Positions 10,301-20,923 are shown, numbered from the stretch's first letter. The stretch: 64,000 bases of DNA from Adenophora triphylla var. japonica (GCA_022495995.1 JAFEMH010003621.1:1-64000), one strand, 5' to 3'. Numbers and translations are program-made. The notes: generated from the sequence alone by a model not told the origin.

Positions 10301-11150
10301 GCTCGTCCAGTGGGTTTGTGATGTAGAGCGGCTCGTTGTGATCGGCCCCAAATTTTGGAAGGTCCAAATACGTGAAGGTGATAATGTTGCCATAGTGGAT
10401 GTTGCCGATCATTTGAATGACTTCATGCGGGGTTGCGTCCACGGGGACCATGGTACGGGCCGGGCTTTCCTCTAGCTTGAGCTTGTGAGGATAAGAGGAG
10501 GTGAGCGAGAGACCAAAGGGAAATGTTCGCTGAGTACTGCTTGGTGAGTGAGGATCGGGTCCTCTTTCAAGGAATTTGCGTCTTCGAGTGGCCGGATTGC
10601 AGTGCAGCTCCGTCGGCTTTTTGGTGGCCTTAGGTGGTAATGCATGGATTTGACCCGATCGGGTTAGAACGGCGACATCGGAGTTTGGTCCCTTACGAGC
10701 AGTGCTGCTCTGAGTTGAGCCATAGTTAGAGGAGGATTCCTCGTAGCATAGGAGCCATATGTCTTCCCTCAACTCATTGATCGTGGATGAATTCCGGGAG
10801 CTTCGGCGGCTTGACGGATTACGTCCCGGGATGCGGCTTGGATGCCTACTGCGGGAGGTAGCCTGAGTTTGGCGCGGATTGTTCGAATGTCGGTGCCACA
10901 GTGGTGGTTGCACAGGCGGGCGTGCGTTGCGACCCTCACGGGGAGGTTGGAGAGTTCTCGGCTCAAGCGAACGGTCTCCTTGATCTCTTCACGGTATATC
11001 GCGTTCCTTTCCTTCTTCTTGAGCATACTCGGGGCATTACGGAGTTGGGTGCAGCGATACTCGTGATTTGCTAGTTTTCCTCCGCTCACGGGCCCCGAGA
11101 TCAACCTTCTTGCGGCGGAGCTGCGTCGAGTGAGTGCTGCGTTTCTTCCC
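10300..11150 (-). pseudogene. Region N-terminal to protease PR1
   Basis: Minus-strand reading frames give NSDVAVLTRSGQIHALPPKA (about 10,690-10,630), resembling the 'LTRSGR' segment that precedes protease in Tat-type polyproteins. They also give MVPVDATPHEVIQMIGNIHY (about 10,455-10,400). A basic stretch with LKKKERNAIYREEIKETVRL lies at about 11,030-10,970. There is no nucleic-acid-binding knuckle that I can identify. It is most likely the gag-pro junction of the polyprotein whose pol follows. Confidence 0.5.
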
Positions 11151-11159
11151 ATGTGAGAA

Positions 11160-13300
11160 TAGCCGGTGCTTCTTTGAGCTGCGTGCGGCGGTCTAGGTAA
11201 ACCTCCGTCGGGAGAGTTTTCTCCTACGCTTTATACGAGTGGCGGGTATGTCGGAAGGTGAGTACACGGCTTCCCGAACATCGGCCCATGTGGTAGTTCT
11301 TGTCCCAGTTGATCGTTTACGTAAACGAATGCGTAGGCTGTGGAATTTCCACGAGTAGTTGCTCGAGGCGAATTTCCATCCTCCTCTTGTTTTTAAATAG
11401 ACCTTCCTCCACGAGTTGGCCTTTCAATTTGAGTGCGGAAATGATCCGTTCCCATCCTCCCGGGACCACTTGGGAGTCCGGTTTTGTTGACTTCATGCCG
11501 GCTTGGAAGAGAATGGTTTCATCGTCTTCATCGTCGCTTTCACGAGAGAACTTGCTTTCCTCGGGAAGGTAAGCGGCAGGATTCGTTACTGGCTGTGTCG
11601 TTCCATCTCCTAGGTCATTGGGACCAGTTGACCACCCTTGCACAGCGAGAGGGGTTGGATGAGAACGAGACGGTAGTCGGGGAAGTTGCCATGAGCAAAA
11701 CTCTTGAGGTCGAAGCTGGTCTAGAGTGGCCTCTAGCTTTACATGCAAAGTTGCTGTGACACTTTAAGGGCTTGGTCCACTGTAGGTCTTTCGAGCTTGG
11801 TCTTCGTCCCAAAGACGACTTTCTTGAGCGGCTAGTTCCATGAGGGCTTTCCTTGCGAGACCTAGGCGAGTCTCCGTAGGTGCGCATCGTCGGCTAGTGT
11901 CCCGAAGCCGTGATTACATTCAAATCGCCGAATGGCGGGAACACTTGGATTACATTGACGAAGGAAGTCGGGCCAGGACATTCCATGCGGCCTTCCTTGA
12001 TCTCGATCACCAAGAAGTTTGCCCATATACGCTTGATTGACCCCAGGGGGTATTGAATTCTGCAATGTTGACGGTCTCGTGATCTCGCTCGATCGCCAAG
12101 TCTATCAAAGCTAGCGGTCGGCGCGGGATGTCGAATCCGGGGCCGTGGACGGTGGGAGTAGAATCGAGCTGGAGCATGTTGATCTTTGAGGTGGTCATTT
12201 CCTATGTCGGAAGGCGGCTACGCCTTGCGGGAAGACTTTCACGAGATGTTTTCGGGGTGGGCTGCCGGAAGCGTTCAGAGGTTGATCGACTTGTAGCGGG
12301 GTGAGGAGCTTGGTCTCCTTCATTGTTGCCCTTGGCCTTGGCGGCGTTTGAGGGTATAAGCTTGGCGACGGCACGGGCCGGTTGCAGCTGAGGTGCAGTA
12401 CTCGGAAGTAGGGATGAGCTACGAGCTCGCTTGGCCAATGCCTCGTTTACCATGAGCGGGCGAGTCATCGAGGTGACCTTGGTGTTGCGAGAATCGATAA
12501 CAAGGACGGGATCCTTGGCTTCATCGGGATATACGGAATAGATGATATTGACGAAGTCGTCGTCATTTACTTGATCGAGAGGGATTCCTCGTTGCGTGAA
12601 TCACGTGCTTCCAATTATCGGATAGCCACATCTTGGACGTTGAGCTTGACAATTTCCATGGTATTGGAACCTTGGTCGTAGGTGACACGATCGGAAGGAG
12701 TTCCGTCCTCAAAGCGAGCATGTGAATGCGGAGGTGCGCTTGCGGAGTGCACGCATCTTCGACTCCGGAGAGTCAGATTCATCGTCATCGATCGTTCAAT
12801 CCCGGGTGTAGGGGACGTATTGCGTCGGTTGCGTTCTTTGGAGCGGCTAGGAAAACATCATGCTCTTCGTTGGAGAAGAGGGGTGCGGCGGGTAGTTCCT
12901 CGTGGAGGACCTTCCATACAACTTCCGGTCATACGGTCGAGATGAGTATGACGGTGCTTGTTGACCTTTATTACAAAGATCTCTTCGCTGGCGGGGCAGA
13001 GAGTTTGTTTGGAGAATGATGAATCTCGGATTGGAGGCGGGGGTTTATGTGCCCGCATCATGGCGATGTTCGGCGTTTCCTTCCAATCTGCCTCCAAATG
13101 TTGGAAACGACAGTTGAACTTGATGTATCGGGCGTCGAGTGCACTTTGCTCGAGTACGTTTACATAGTTGGCATCTCCGGACTACGAGGGATTACGATGA
13201 GATTTGCCCCGGTAGTCCCTTGGTTGATTCGAAGGAGGTAACCCGGTGCACAGTGCGGACACGCAGCTCTTGTCTCGGCTTCGTTTCCTATGAGGAAACT
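11160..13300 (-). other. Unassigned block between the two protease modules of element Y
   Basis: About 2.1 kb of GC-balanced sequence like the rest of element Y. The longest minus-strand frame (11,748-11,317) reads an acidic stretch (SRESDDEDDETILFQAGMK) followed by WERIISALKLKGQLVEEG. Others (12,468-12,202; 12,198-12,007) give low-complexity or proline-rich peptides. None matches a family I recognise. It may be the diverged 3' part of one polyprotein joined to the 5' part of another, or an inserted segment. Confidence 0.4.
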
Positions 13301-13720
13301 ATCCCCTCGGATGACTTCGAGATCTCCTGCCGGTTAATGAATTTAACACGCGATGGAGAGTGGAAGCTATGGCTTTCATGTGGTGTAGCCAAGGGCGTCC
13401 CAAAGAGGCTGTGAACTCGGATGGAATGTCCATCACGTGGAATTTTCTTTGGCACCATTTGGGTTTCGAACCGAGTTCCGAGTCACCTGTCCCCGGGATG
13501 GGGCGAGACGAGTTGTCGTAGGCCTTGATAGTCAGGCGACGGAATCGAGGTGGCTTTCATGGATGCGGAGAGCTCGCATCATCTTTGAGAGGGAGGACAT
13601 TAACGGCTGACCCGTTATCTACCAATACTCAGGGGAGTGATATGGTGTTGAGTTTGAGAGTGATGTCTAGAGCTTCGTTGTGCCCCGAGGCGTCTCTCGG
13701 TAAGTCTTCGTCACGAACGT
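13300..13720 (-). pseudogene. Second aspartic protease module (PR2) of element Y
   Basis: Minus strand at 13,622-13,593 encodes VDNGSAVNVLP, the classic Tat-type protease active site with D-N-G-S. Just upstream the frame around 13,690-13,650 gives ALDITLKLNTISLP, the usual preceding strand. Downstream (about 13,450-13,350) other frames give GHSIREFT/FTASLGRPWLHH-like pieces, the C-terminal protease blocks. It lies directly after gag, where a protease is expected. This makes the other protease at 10.25 kb the surprising one, or marks a join between two elements. Confidence 0.7.
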
Positions 13721-14289
13721 GATCATGCTTTGCCATACGGCGGGAGTCGTAGATCTCGTCTCTATCCGTAGAAGGAGAGTCATCCGGCCATCCGTTTCTG
13801 TCTTCCTCTTGCGAGGTAAAGCCTTTCTTTGGAACCTCGGGGAGTGTGTTGAGGCTGCACTGTGGCGGTTGCCGCCCTTGGTTAGCTTACATTGATCGAG
13901 TGCGATTGCCAAGGCGGACCTTGATCTTCCTTTGCCGGTCCGAGCTCGGAAGGCTGGACAAATTGAATCTTGGGCGATCCGCGGAGGTTAGGCTTACGGC
14001 GCGGTAAGATTACCAAGATCTGAGGTATTCCGGTGTCCCCGGGGCTGGAATTCTGGTTTGAGCGGGACTTTTCGGCTTTCCACCTGTCGCTCTAAAGTTT
14101 GCATGGCACAGGAGGCAAAAGAGGACTGGCCTGGTACAGAGTCGTAGTAGTCGAACCTCCGGAGGGTTCTCCAAGTGTACCTACTGCTGGTATCTCGGCT
14201 TCGTATCTTTCTCTCGATTCTTTGTTGAGAGGATTTCTTCTTTTGTTTTCTCGGAGGATTGCTCGGACGGTTTCTCGAGACTCGTACTC

Positions 14290-15850
14290 CGGGCGGGCGG
14301 AGCGATCGCAAACATCGTAGGCGATGTGGACATTAGAGGAGGATTCAGTGAAAGAGGCGGGCGGTTACTGTGGCACTCTTCTTGGGCACCCGCTCAATGG
14401 AATTCATGTTATTGTTCGGAAAGGGGTTCCAGCTGTATTGGGCCACTAGGCGCTCTAACTTGCCTTCTTCTATCAAGTTACGGATTTCGTATCGTAACCC
14501 CAAACAATTGTCGGTGGTATGGCCGTGATGCGATGGAAGGCGCGATATTTGCTCTTGTCCGCATTGGCTACGGGAATTTTGGGTTTATAATTGGCAACGG
14601 GCTTAAGGAGACCCTCCTTGATTAACCCTTCCAGCATCTTGCTCGGTGGCATGTCCAACTTGTCGAAGTGTACGGCAGTCGCTTCGAGTAGAATTGTTGC
14701 TTTGTGGGGCTAGGGTTTACATTACCCATTTGTTGTCCACGATGGACGTAGTTGACGGACGTATCTTTCCCTTTGCCGGGGGCCGGTGCGGGATTGAATG
14801 CAGCTGTTGAGCGGTATACGTATGGGCTGTGCGGTAGCCAACTTTTCCTTGAGATCCTTCTCGAAGCGTGAGCCGGCATTGACCATGGCCGGAGATGCAG
14901 GAAGAAATTGTGGCCCGATGAGAGTTCGATGGACGGTGCTTAAGCGGGACTTGAAGATCCGCATTCGTCTTTGGAGAGTGGCTCCATGATCTCGGAGAGT
15001 TTCCGGCTCCATCTCTTGTAGAATTCCCCAACACTTTCATCCGCTTTACGCTCGGTGGTGATTAAGTCCTCGCGACTTGTTTCCCACTCTAAGTTGGATG
15101 CATGCCGCTCCGGGAAGATGTTCTTGTCTGTTCCCAGTGTGGCGATCCGCGAGCTTGACCCTCGAAACCATCGTAACGCTGAACTTTTGAGCGTATGCTT
15201 TGGAAGTGGTCGGCCATTTCTTTGGAGGGTTGCTCCTTTTGCTCTCATGCCGAACGTAGGTGTCGACGTGCGTTTGAGGACATTCGGTTCCATCGAATCG
15301 GTCCATCTCCGGCATTCGAACTTGGCGAGGAGAGGCGTGACCATTCCGGATCTGTGGATTTGAGCGTTTCTGCTTTGAAATGCTCATGGTGGCTTTCGGG
15401 TCTTTCATCCGCTCGACCATCCAGGCTAAGGTTGGGTCCGGTGGTGGGTTTGTGAGGCTCGGCGCCGGGTGCTACCACGTGAGCGGTAGTGATTGGAGGT
15501 GGAAGGCTTGGTATATGAGAATATACGGGAGCCTTTTACGAAGCTGTATCGGGGTTTGTCCCCGGTGTTTAGGGATTCGTGTATAGGCAACGGGACGAAC
15601 ACGGGGAGGGTATTGAGGATATTGGCATCCTGAGATGGTCGGCGGTCTTGTGGTGATATTGAGTGATGGGCGTAGCCTTTGGGGCGACCAAAATTGACGG
15701 GGTTGCCACGAGAGGTGGCAACATGGAGCCTAGGTCGGGTTTCCTTGGTTGGAAGGCATCCGTAAGTTGGCGGGGAGGAACTGATTGAAGGTTTGGTGAA
15801 GCTGGTTTCGGGAATCGTCATCCTCGACCGGGACAAAAGTACCGTCGGCG
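14290..15850 (-). pseudogene. Gag polyprotein of element Y, frameshifted
   Basis: Minus strand. The retrotransposon gag core begins at about 15,345 with PEMDRFDGTECPQTHVDTYV. It continues with a frame reading ALRWF near 15,200, and TERKADESVGEFYKRWSRKL at about 15,065-15,005. These match the PF03732-type Gag core (FDG..P..HL, ALRWY, E S...YAQRWR). The C-terminal side has MPPSKMLEGLIKEGLLKP (14,652-14,600), a KYRAFHRITAHTT-like region (about 14,560-14,520) and a GKLERLVAQ-like region near 14,460, typical of Tat gag-pro junctions. N-terminal of 15,420 is a proline/serine-rich leader without motifs. Gag forms the virus-like particle. The copy is dead. Confidence 0.8.
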
Positions 15851-15859
15851 GGGATAGGC

Positions 15860-17300
15860 TGCTATACCACGCTCATTCGAAGGCTGTACCACGAAATTCT
15901 GGCCGATCTTCTTTACGCCTCTTGTGAACCTCACAAGCCCGGATGGCTTCTTCCAATGTCATATACATTACCGGTGGCGGGGTCCTTCCCCGTCACGATT
16001 TCTCGGTGAGCTAGACATGTCGGAAATTCTGGCCGAGGGAACTGAGGGAACCGAAGAAGCTGCTCGACGCCGCCGTTCACGGTGATCTGGCAAGGCGCGG
16101 CCGGAAATACGAACCACTTTACGCTCATTGCGGGGAACGAAAGGAAGGGTTTAGGCTTCGGAAAAGGGGATTTGGCTCAAGGTTTTCGGGCTTGTGCAAT
16201 GTGCGATTACCAATTAATGTTTACTTAAAGCACGTTTTCTCGAGTCCTAATTGGTTGGAAAAGAGCGTGTCTTCTTTTCGCAACTAATCCTAGAGCTCTA
16301 ATCGGTGGATCTCGTCACTACGCTTATAAGCCCCTCGTTTCCATTGTAGATCATCTTTCTCAGGACGGACTATCCCGAGCGAGGTCCGATAAGGCAAGCG
16401 AGTTCCACCGACAAAGGAAAAAGTGAACTTAAGGCTAGCTGATCACGCAAACTTTCAACGTGTGTGACGTACGGGCCACGGTCGAAGTCAACGTCCTTAA
16501 GTTAAGGCGGGGATCGTGCCAAAATTTGGGCATGACCTCTCCTGACTCGCTTGTGCGAGAGACCTTAGCTTTTTAGCGTTGGCCAAGTTGTGGCTGGCAC
16601 GATACATAAGGCGAGGTTTGGTGACACGGCGTCACATTGAACCTTCGGGTATATTTTTCGGCAGAGCTCCGCGTCAAAGTCAAGGCTGAAAAGCTCAAGA
16701 CTTCGGGTCGGGAACGACCTTCGATCTCAAACTCTCGAGCTTGACTCGGAGCGGGGCCCGGCGTGAAAAACATACACTTAGGCTTTATGACACGAGCTAA
16801 GCCAAAAACCAACCGGGGTCTTGGACAAAGTGTGACACAAAGAGTGCATGGCTTACACGGGCTAGGATGGGATGTTTGGGACGACCCCGTGCGCCCCGAA
16901 AGGTGTCGCGAGACCAATCGGAGTGCAAGCGATAAGGCCATCCGGGTTAGGGGTTGTAGTGTGCGGTGTACCGAGGCGGCAAGTGCACGTGGAGTGCGGT
17001 GTTCGAGGCGGCAAGTGCGCGTAGTGTGCGGTCACTAAAATTCTTTTACGAGTAAAACGAGATTTTTTCAGAATGTGTCTTAAAGAATTTATGATGCACA
17101 GTTCAAAAGACAACAATGAAAATCAAACATGAATGGGAATGCACAAACATGGTAAGATTTTGAAAAGTTGACAATGTAATGCCTTTTGAAAAAAACCGTT
17201 CGAGGTTTAAAGGAACTCACACACACGAAAACGAGGAAGGGTAAACGAAAGTTTGACCCACGGAAGGATTTTTAGAAAACATCGGCAGTTTTGAAAAAAG
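15860..17300 (-). other. 5' untranslated leader of element Y
   Basis: Between the PBS (17,325) and gag (about 15,850) lie 1.4 kb without a supported ORF, a normal leader length for Tat/Ogre elements. It includes a short imperfect duplication at about 16,945-17,030 (GTGCGGTGT...GAGGCGGCAAGTGC units of about 33 bp). Nothing else is recognised. Confidence 0.5.
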
Positions 17301-17306
17301 TATCTT

Positions 17307-17325
17307 TTCCCCAGCGGAGTCGCCA
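17307..17325 (-). other. Primer binding site of element Y, tRNA-Arg type
   Basis: The minus strand reads TGGCGACTCCGCTGGGGA immediately (2-3 bases) downstream of the LTR end. This is the primer site usual for plant Tat/Ogre elements, pairing with the 3' end of a tRNA-Arg. It fixes the element's orientation as minus and the LTR boundary at 17,328. Confidence 0.9.
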
Positions 17326-17739
17326 ACTGAAATTACCCGATCTTTTCGCGCGCGCGGGGGCGCGGAAAAGGCGGTTGTCTTTCGCGGGGGGTTGGTGTCT
17401 GAGACCTCGCTTCATGGGAAGGAAAAATGAGGAGTCGCCATGCGGTTTTTGTATTTTTGAGCCCAAACGTTGAGAAACGGCTATTGTGAAAAGATGTCGT
17501 TTTTATTGGTAGCAAAAACTTAGGAAAAGGCTTTGAAAAAGGGAATCATTTTTATTGGCAGCAAAAACGAGTAAAAAGCTTTTTGTACCAGAGATTGTTA
17601 GGTTCGGAGGTCAAGTTACGTTTCGGGTAGAGTATTACGAGATCGCCCGAAACGCCTCGCATGACGAGTCTTTCTACCTTTCTCGAAATCGTGTGCGTGT
17701 GTGTGTGTGTCTTTTGAAATGGGGGCTTGAATGACAAGC

Positions 17740-18090
17740 TTAATCTTGGTTTGAATGACAAACGTTTGATTAGGTGACTTTTGAAAAGACGAGCGTTTGA
17801 ATGACAAACGTCGGTTTGAGACAGAAATGAGCGTTTGCGTAGCAAACGTCGGTTTGGAGTTTGAAATGAGCGTTTGCGTGGCAAACGTCGGTTTTGAGTT
17901 GAAAAGGAGTTCGAAGGTCGAACTCCGGTTTTTTAAACCGGGCGCGTCATTGTTAACGATTTTTACGGGAAAAATGCGTATTAAATGATTTTAAGTGTCA
18001 AATGGCGGCTTTGAGTTTGAAGATGAGCGTTCGGAGGCCGAACGTCATCTCGCGCGTTTTGAAAGAGAGTTCGACGGACGAACTCCGGTT
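17740..18090. repeat. Cluster of short hairpin-forming repeats in the Y LTR
   Basis: Five or more imperfect units of about 45-50 bp each carry an inverted repeat of about 6-7 bp arms around a variable centre. Examples are CGTTTGCGTAGCAAACG, CGTTCGGAGGCCGAACG and GTTCGACGGACGAAC. Arms differ between units but pairing is kept in most. They fall in the transcribed R-U5 part. Confidence 0.65.
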
Positions 18091-18247
18091 TTGAACCGGG
18101 CATTACATTGTTAACGATTTTTACGGGAAAAATGCGTATTAAATGACATGCGATCAACGAATCGGGTTGCGACTCGGACTTTGAAAAGTAAATACTATCA
18201 CGATCCAAACGGATCGGACTTTGTAAATGACAGTATTTAAAGTGCGG

Positions 18248-18394
18248 TATCAACGGAATCAAACGATCCGGATTCGTAAATGACGATCAACGAGGCCAAA
18301 CGGCTCGGAATTGTAAATGACGATCAACGAGGCCAAACGGCTCGGAATTGTAAATGACGATCAACGGATCGATCGATCCGGAATGGTAAATGAC
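18248..18394. repeat. 37-bp tandem repeat, about 4 copies, in the Y LTR
   Basis: Units begin near 18,248, 18,285, 18,322 and 18,359. Each contains GATCAACGAGGCCAAACGG and ends AAATGAC. The two central units are identical. The period equals that of the array at 664-811 but the sequence differs. Confidence 0.85.
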
Positions 18395-18816
18395 ATAAAA
18401 AGTAAACGGAACGGGGTCGGAACGCCGTTTTAACCCGTGATTACTTCTCTTACGGAAAGAGAAGAGGATCGAGGGGCTAAAACGTATCGGACCCCGTTAG
18501 ACGGAGGCGTCTACATTTCGATAACGACGTTCGAAACGGTTATAGCGACTGGCGCGTAAACCGAGACGGAACGGGAGATTTAGAGAGAGGGAGTTATACC
18601 TATGGCTAGGGTCGACTCCTTTGGCTCGGGAGGTGTGTACGGGACACGGAAAGTGATTCGAAAGGTTGTTTCGAAGTTGTGTATTTGACCGAAATACGAA
18701 GATTTCACGCGAATCGAGACGGAACGGGAGCTCGGGAGGGGTGAAAACAGCTTAGGCCGTGGGGGTGGTGATTTTTTGGTGTAAATTTTCTGTCCTCTTG
18801 CCTTTGACAGCAACTT

Positions 18817-18826
18817 CTATTTATAG
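18817..18826 (-). promoter_or_regulatory. TATA box of the Y LTR
   Basis: CTATAAATAG on the minus strand, a near-perfect plant TATA box. It sits downstream (in element orientation) of two palindromic boxes at 18,937-18,950 and 18,845-18,858, one of which lies within 20-30 bp of it. Confidence 0.75.
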
Positions 18827-18844
18827 GGTGAAAATTGCAGTAGG

Positions 18845-18950
18845 AGTCCGGACGGACTTGGCCTGAATCCAGGGGGTTTTGTGGTATTTTGAGAATTTGA
18901 AGGACTTGCTGGCAATTTCAGAAAATGTGCACAGTGAGTCCGGCCGGACT
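18845..18950. promoter_or_regulatory. Paired palindromic boxes in the U3 of the Y LTR
   Basis: AGTCCGGACGGACT (18,845-18,858) and the perfect palindrome AGTCCGGCCGGACT (18,937-18,950) lie just upstream of the minus-strand TATA box. Both are followed on plus text by TGGC(C/T)T. They resemble the GGTCCGTACGGACC boxes in the neighbouring X LTR in sequence and place. The role is inferred from position only. Confidence 0.55.
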
Positions 18951-19580
18951 TGGCTTGCAAATCAGGGGTATTTTGGTCTTTTCCCTTTAAATTTGATTGA
19001 AGGGTGACTAGAGGGAGGTGGCATGGCTGCCACGTGCCCCTCTGAGTCACCAGCCATGTGGGATTTTGTCCCCGGTCCGATTTTGTCCGTTTTTAAAATA
19101 ACGGTCAGGAAATGTCCGAAACGCCCGGAAAGTGCCGGAAAATGCGTTTTCAGGGAAAGCCATACTTTTACGTGAGATGACACGTGCTAAGTACGGTTCG
19201 ACGTCGGGATGCATGGGCGATCCGGGACGTCTCGTTGGCACAGCAACGGGGAGTTTAACGAGTTCCGGTTAACCTGGAGCGGGCCAGTTAACGGATTTCG
19301 GTTAACTTTCTGACGGATTTGGACGATCCGGATTTGGGTACTTACAGATACCCCTAATATTCTTTAACTGTTGTGTGTGTGTGTGTGTGCTTTTAAAAAT
19401 GCATGCTGTATCGGATGTCTACAGTGTACACTACGTATTGAAATGTATTGAAATAGTAATGGAAGGAAGCCTTACCAATGTTGATTCGTGTCTGTCTTCC
19501 GCTGGGGAATAGTGTTTGAGGATGGAATAGTGTTCCGGTACGGACCGGGATTGCTTCGGGAGGGGCCGGTTGTCTGCGGA

Positions 19581-19744
19581 CAGAGTTTTGGCGTGAGTTG
19601 AGATTGTAGGCTGCGTTCGGGCAGAGTTTCGGCGTGGGTTGGAATTGTCGGTTGGATTCGGGTAGAGGTTCGGCGTGCGTTGGAATCTTCGGTTGGGTTC
19701 GGGCAGAGGTTCGGCGTGCGTTGGAATCGTCGGTTTGACTCGGA
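19581..19744. repeat. 41-bp tandem repeat, 4 copies, in the X LTR
   Basis: Units start at 19,581, 19,622, 19,663 and 19,704. Each contains CAGAGGTTCGGCGTGCGTTG followed by GAATCTTCGGTTGG and TTCGGG variants. It lies in the transcribed part of the X LTR, and the reading frames through it are repeat artefacts. Confidence 0.9.
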
Positions 19745-20010
19745 AAAGAGCCGGGACGCCTCGGGAAAGACCAGGCAAGGCCTCGGAGTACCACGAGGGG
19801 CCTCAGAGTACCTCGAGAGTTCCTCGGGGCAGCGCGGGAGCGTCGCGGGAGCGCTCGGGGAGGCTTCGGAGCACCACAAGGGAGCTCGGAAGGCCTCGGA
19901 AGGATCCGAAAGGGGCTGGGATTGCCCCGAAGGGTCTTAGAGGGGAGCCTGAAGGCTAGGGGGAGAGGAGATAAGAGGGAAATGTGTGAAAATGAGGGAG
20001 GGGGAACCCT

Positions 20011-20020
20011 CTATTTATAG
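20011..20020 (-). promoter_or_regulatory. TATA box of the X LTR
   Basis: CTATAAATAG on the minus strand, same sequence and context as in the Y LTR. A perfect palindrome begins 16 bp upstream of it in element orientation. Confidence 0.75.
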
Positions 20021-20035
20021 TGCCAGAAAACTGCA

Positions 20036-20288
20036 AGAAGGTCCGTACGGACCTTCTAGGTAATCTAGTTTTTTGGTTTTCCTCGATTTCAGGGAATGAT
20101 GAGGATTTCTGAAATGATTATGTCCCCTCTGCAAAGAGGTCCGTACGGACCATCTAGGCATGCAAATAGGTCCGTACGGACCAACCATGTAGGGGGGTAA
20201 TGATTTTCTCCGGGATTTGAGGGAATCTCGTGGACTTTAAGCGGATTTTGCAATTATGATGTCTAGGAGCAAAGAGATCCGTACGGAC
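20036..20288. promoter_or_regulatory. Four GGTCCGTACGGACC palindromes in the X U3
   Basis: Copies of GGTCCGTACGGACC lie within 20,036-20,057 (extended to a perfect 22-bp palindrome), at 20,138-20,151 and at 20,169-20,182. A degenerate copy (ATCCGTACGGAC) lies at about 20,277-20,288. All are within 270 bp upstream of the TATA box. Spacing is irregular. They look like binding sites for a dimeric factor or hairpin-forming elements. Confidence 0.65.
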
Positions 20289-20923
20289 TTCCATGATTTT
20301 CCACATTTTGTAATTGTGATGGCAAGCTAGTTCTCGTCGAGAGCTTTCCAACCATATATGGCACGTCTCAATCGGAGTTCGTATGAAGGAGTTATGACCT
20401 CCGGAAGTTTGTCCCTGGTTTTGTCGTATGCTTGGATGGAGAGCGATCCAGATTGGGGTACTTACAACTCGTCGCTTTCTTTGTAAGCCTTCACTACAGC
20501 CTTGCTAGCAGCTTCCTTGGCAGCCTCCATCACAGTCTTCATCTCCTCTTCCCATTGCTGGCGAGCAGCCTTGATGTCATCAGTTTGCTTAGATAACATG
20601 GCAGCGCTCTCCTCCAGCGTCTTGGTCGCCACTTCAAGATCTTGATCCACCTTCTCCTTATCGACTTTGGCTATAGCAAGCTCCTTCTTAACACTTCCTA
20701 GCTCCCCCCATGCATCCGCCTTGGCCTTAAGAGCGTCATCTTTCACAAGCTTCAGAGACTCATAGGCCGAGTCTAAATCAGATTGTTCTTCCTTCAACTT
20801 TGCATGCTCCACCTCTAGTTTCTTCAACTCATCAAATTTATGAGCCAGCATGGAATTAGCCAGCTTTTCTTGCTCCTCAACAGCCTTCCAGTAGCTCGTG
20901 GCTATCTCTATCATAGCATGAGA

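Larger units (their letters stand above)
5230..19346 (-). mobile_element. Tat/Ogre-type Ty3/gypsy element 'Y' (5' LTR, PBS, gag, pol), degraded
   Basis: Read on the minus strand, the order is 5' LTR (19,346 to 17,328), tRNA-Arg-type PBS (17,325-17,307), gag (about 15.85-14.29 kb), protease, G-patch-like segment, RT with YVDD, RNase H, a second (archaeal-type) RNase H, and integrase ending near 5,230. The PR-RT-RH-aRH-INT order, the dual RNase H and this PBS are typical of the Tat/Ogre branch. Every domain is broken by frameshifts or stops, so the copy is inactive. The 3' LTR would lie left of position 1, beyond the antisense ORFs. Two oddities are a second protease motif at 13.6 kb and an unexplained 2.3-kb block between the protease modules. 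The downstream limit is set by the last integrase homology only. Confidence 0.85.
17328..19346 (-). repeat. 5' LTR of element Y
   Basis: On plus text it begins TGAAATTACCCG at 17,328, next to the PBS, and ends GGGTACTTACA at 19,346, so the LTR is TG...CA and about 2,019 bp. On the minus strand a TATAAATAG at 18,826-18,817 marks the promoter, giving a U3 of about 520 bp and a very long R-U5 of about 1.5 kb. R-U5 holds a (GT)n run near 17,695, a cluster of short hairpins (17,750-18,090) and a 37-bp tandem array (18,248-18,394). A related LTR starts at 62,974 in this window. The other LTR of Y is not in the window. Confidence 0.85.
19347..20466 (-). repeat. LTR fragment of a related element 'X', interrupted by Y
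   Basis: The right end reads GGGGTACTTACA, the same terminal octamer as the Y LTR. On the minus strand a TATAAATAG lies at 20,020-20,011. Beyond it comes a (GT)n run at about 19,373-19,390, which in the Y LTR lies about 365 bp from the LTR end. Here the LTR is cut at 19,347 by the start of Y, so Y apparently inserted into X. The right edge abuts the antisense ORF of element Z, so X inserted into Z. ACTCG (20,467-20,471) would be X's target duplication if its partner lies left of the window. Confidence 0.7.

Noticed and set aside
19393..19959. Proline/Asn-rich and Arg/Glu-rich frames on both strands
   Set aside because: Translations of the 41-bp LTR repeat and flanking LTR DNA.
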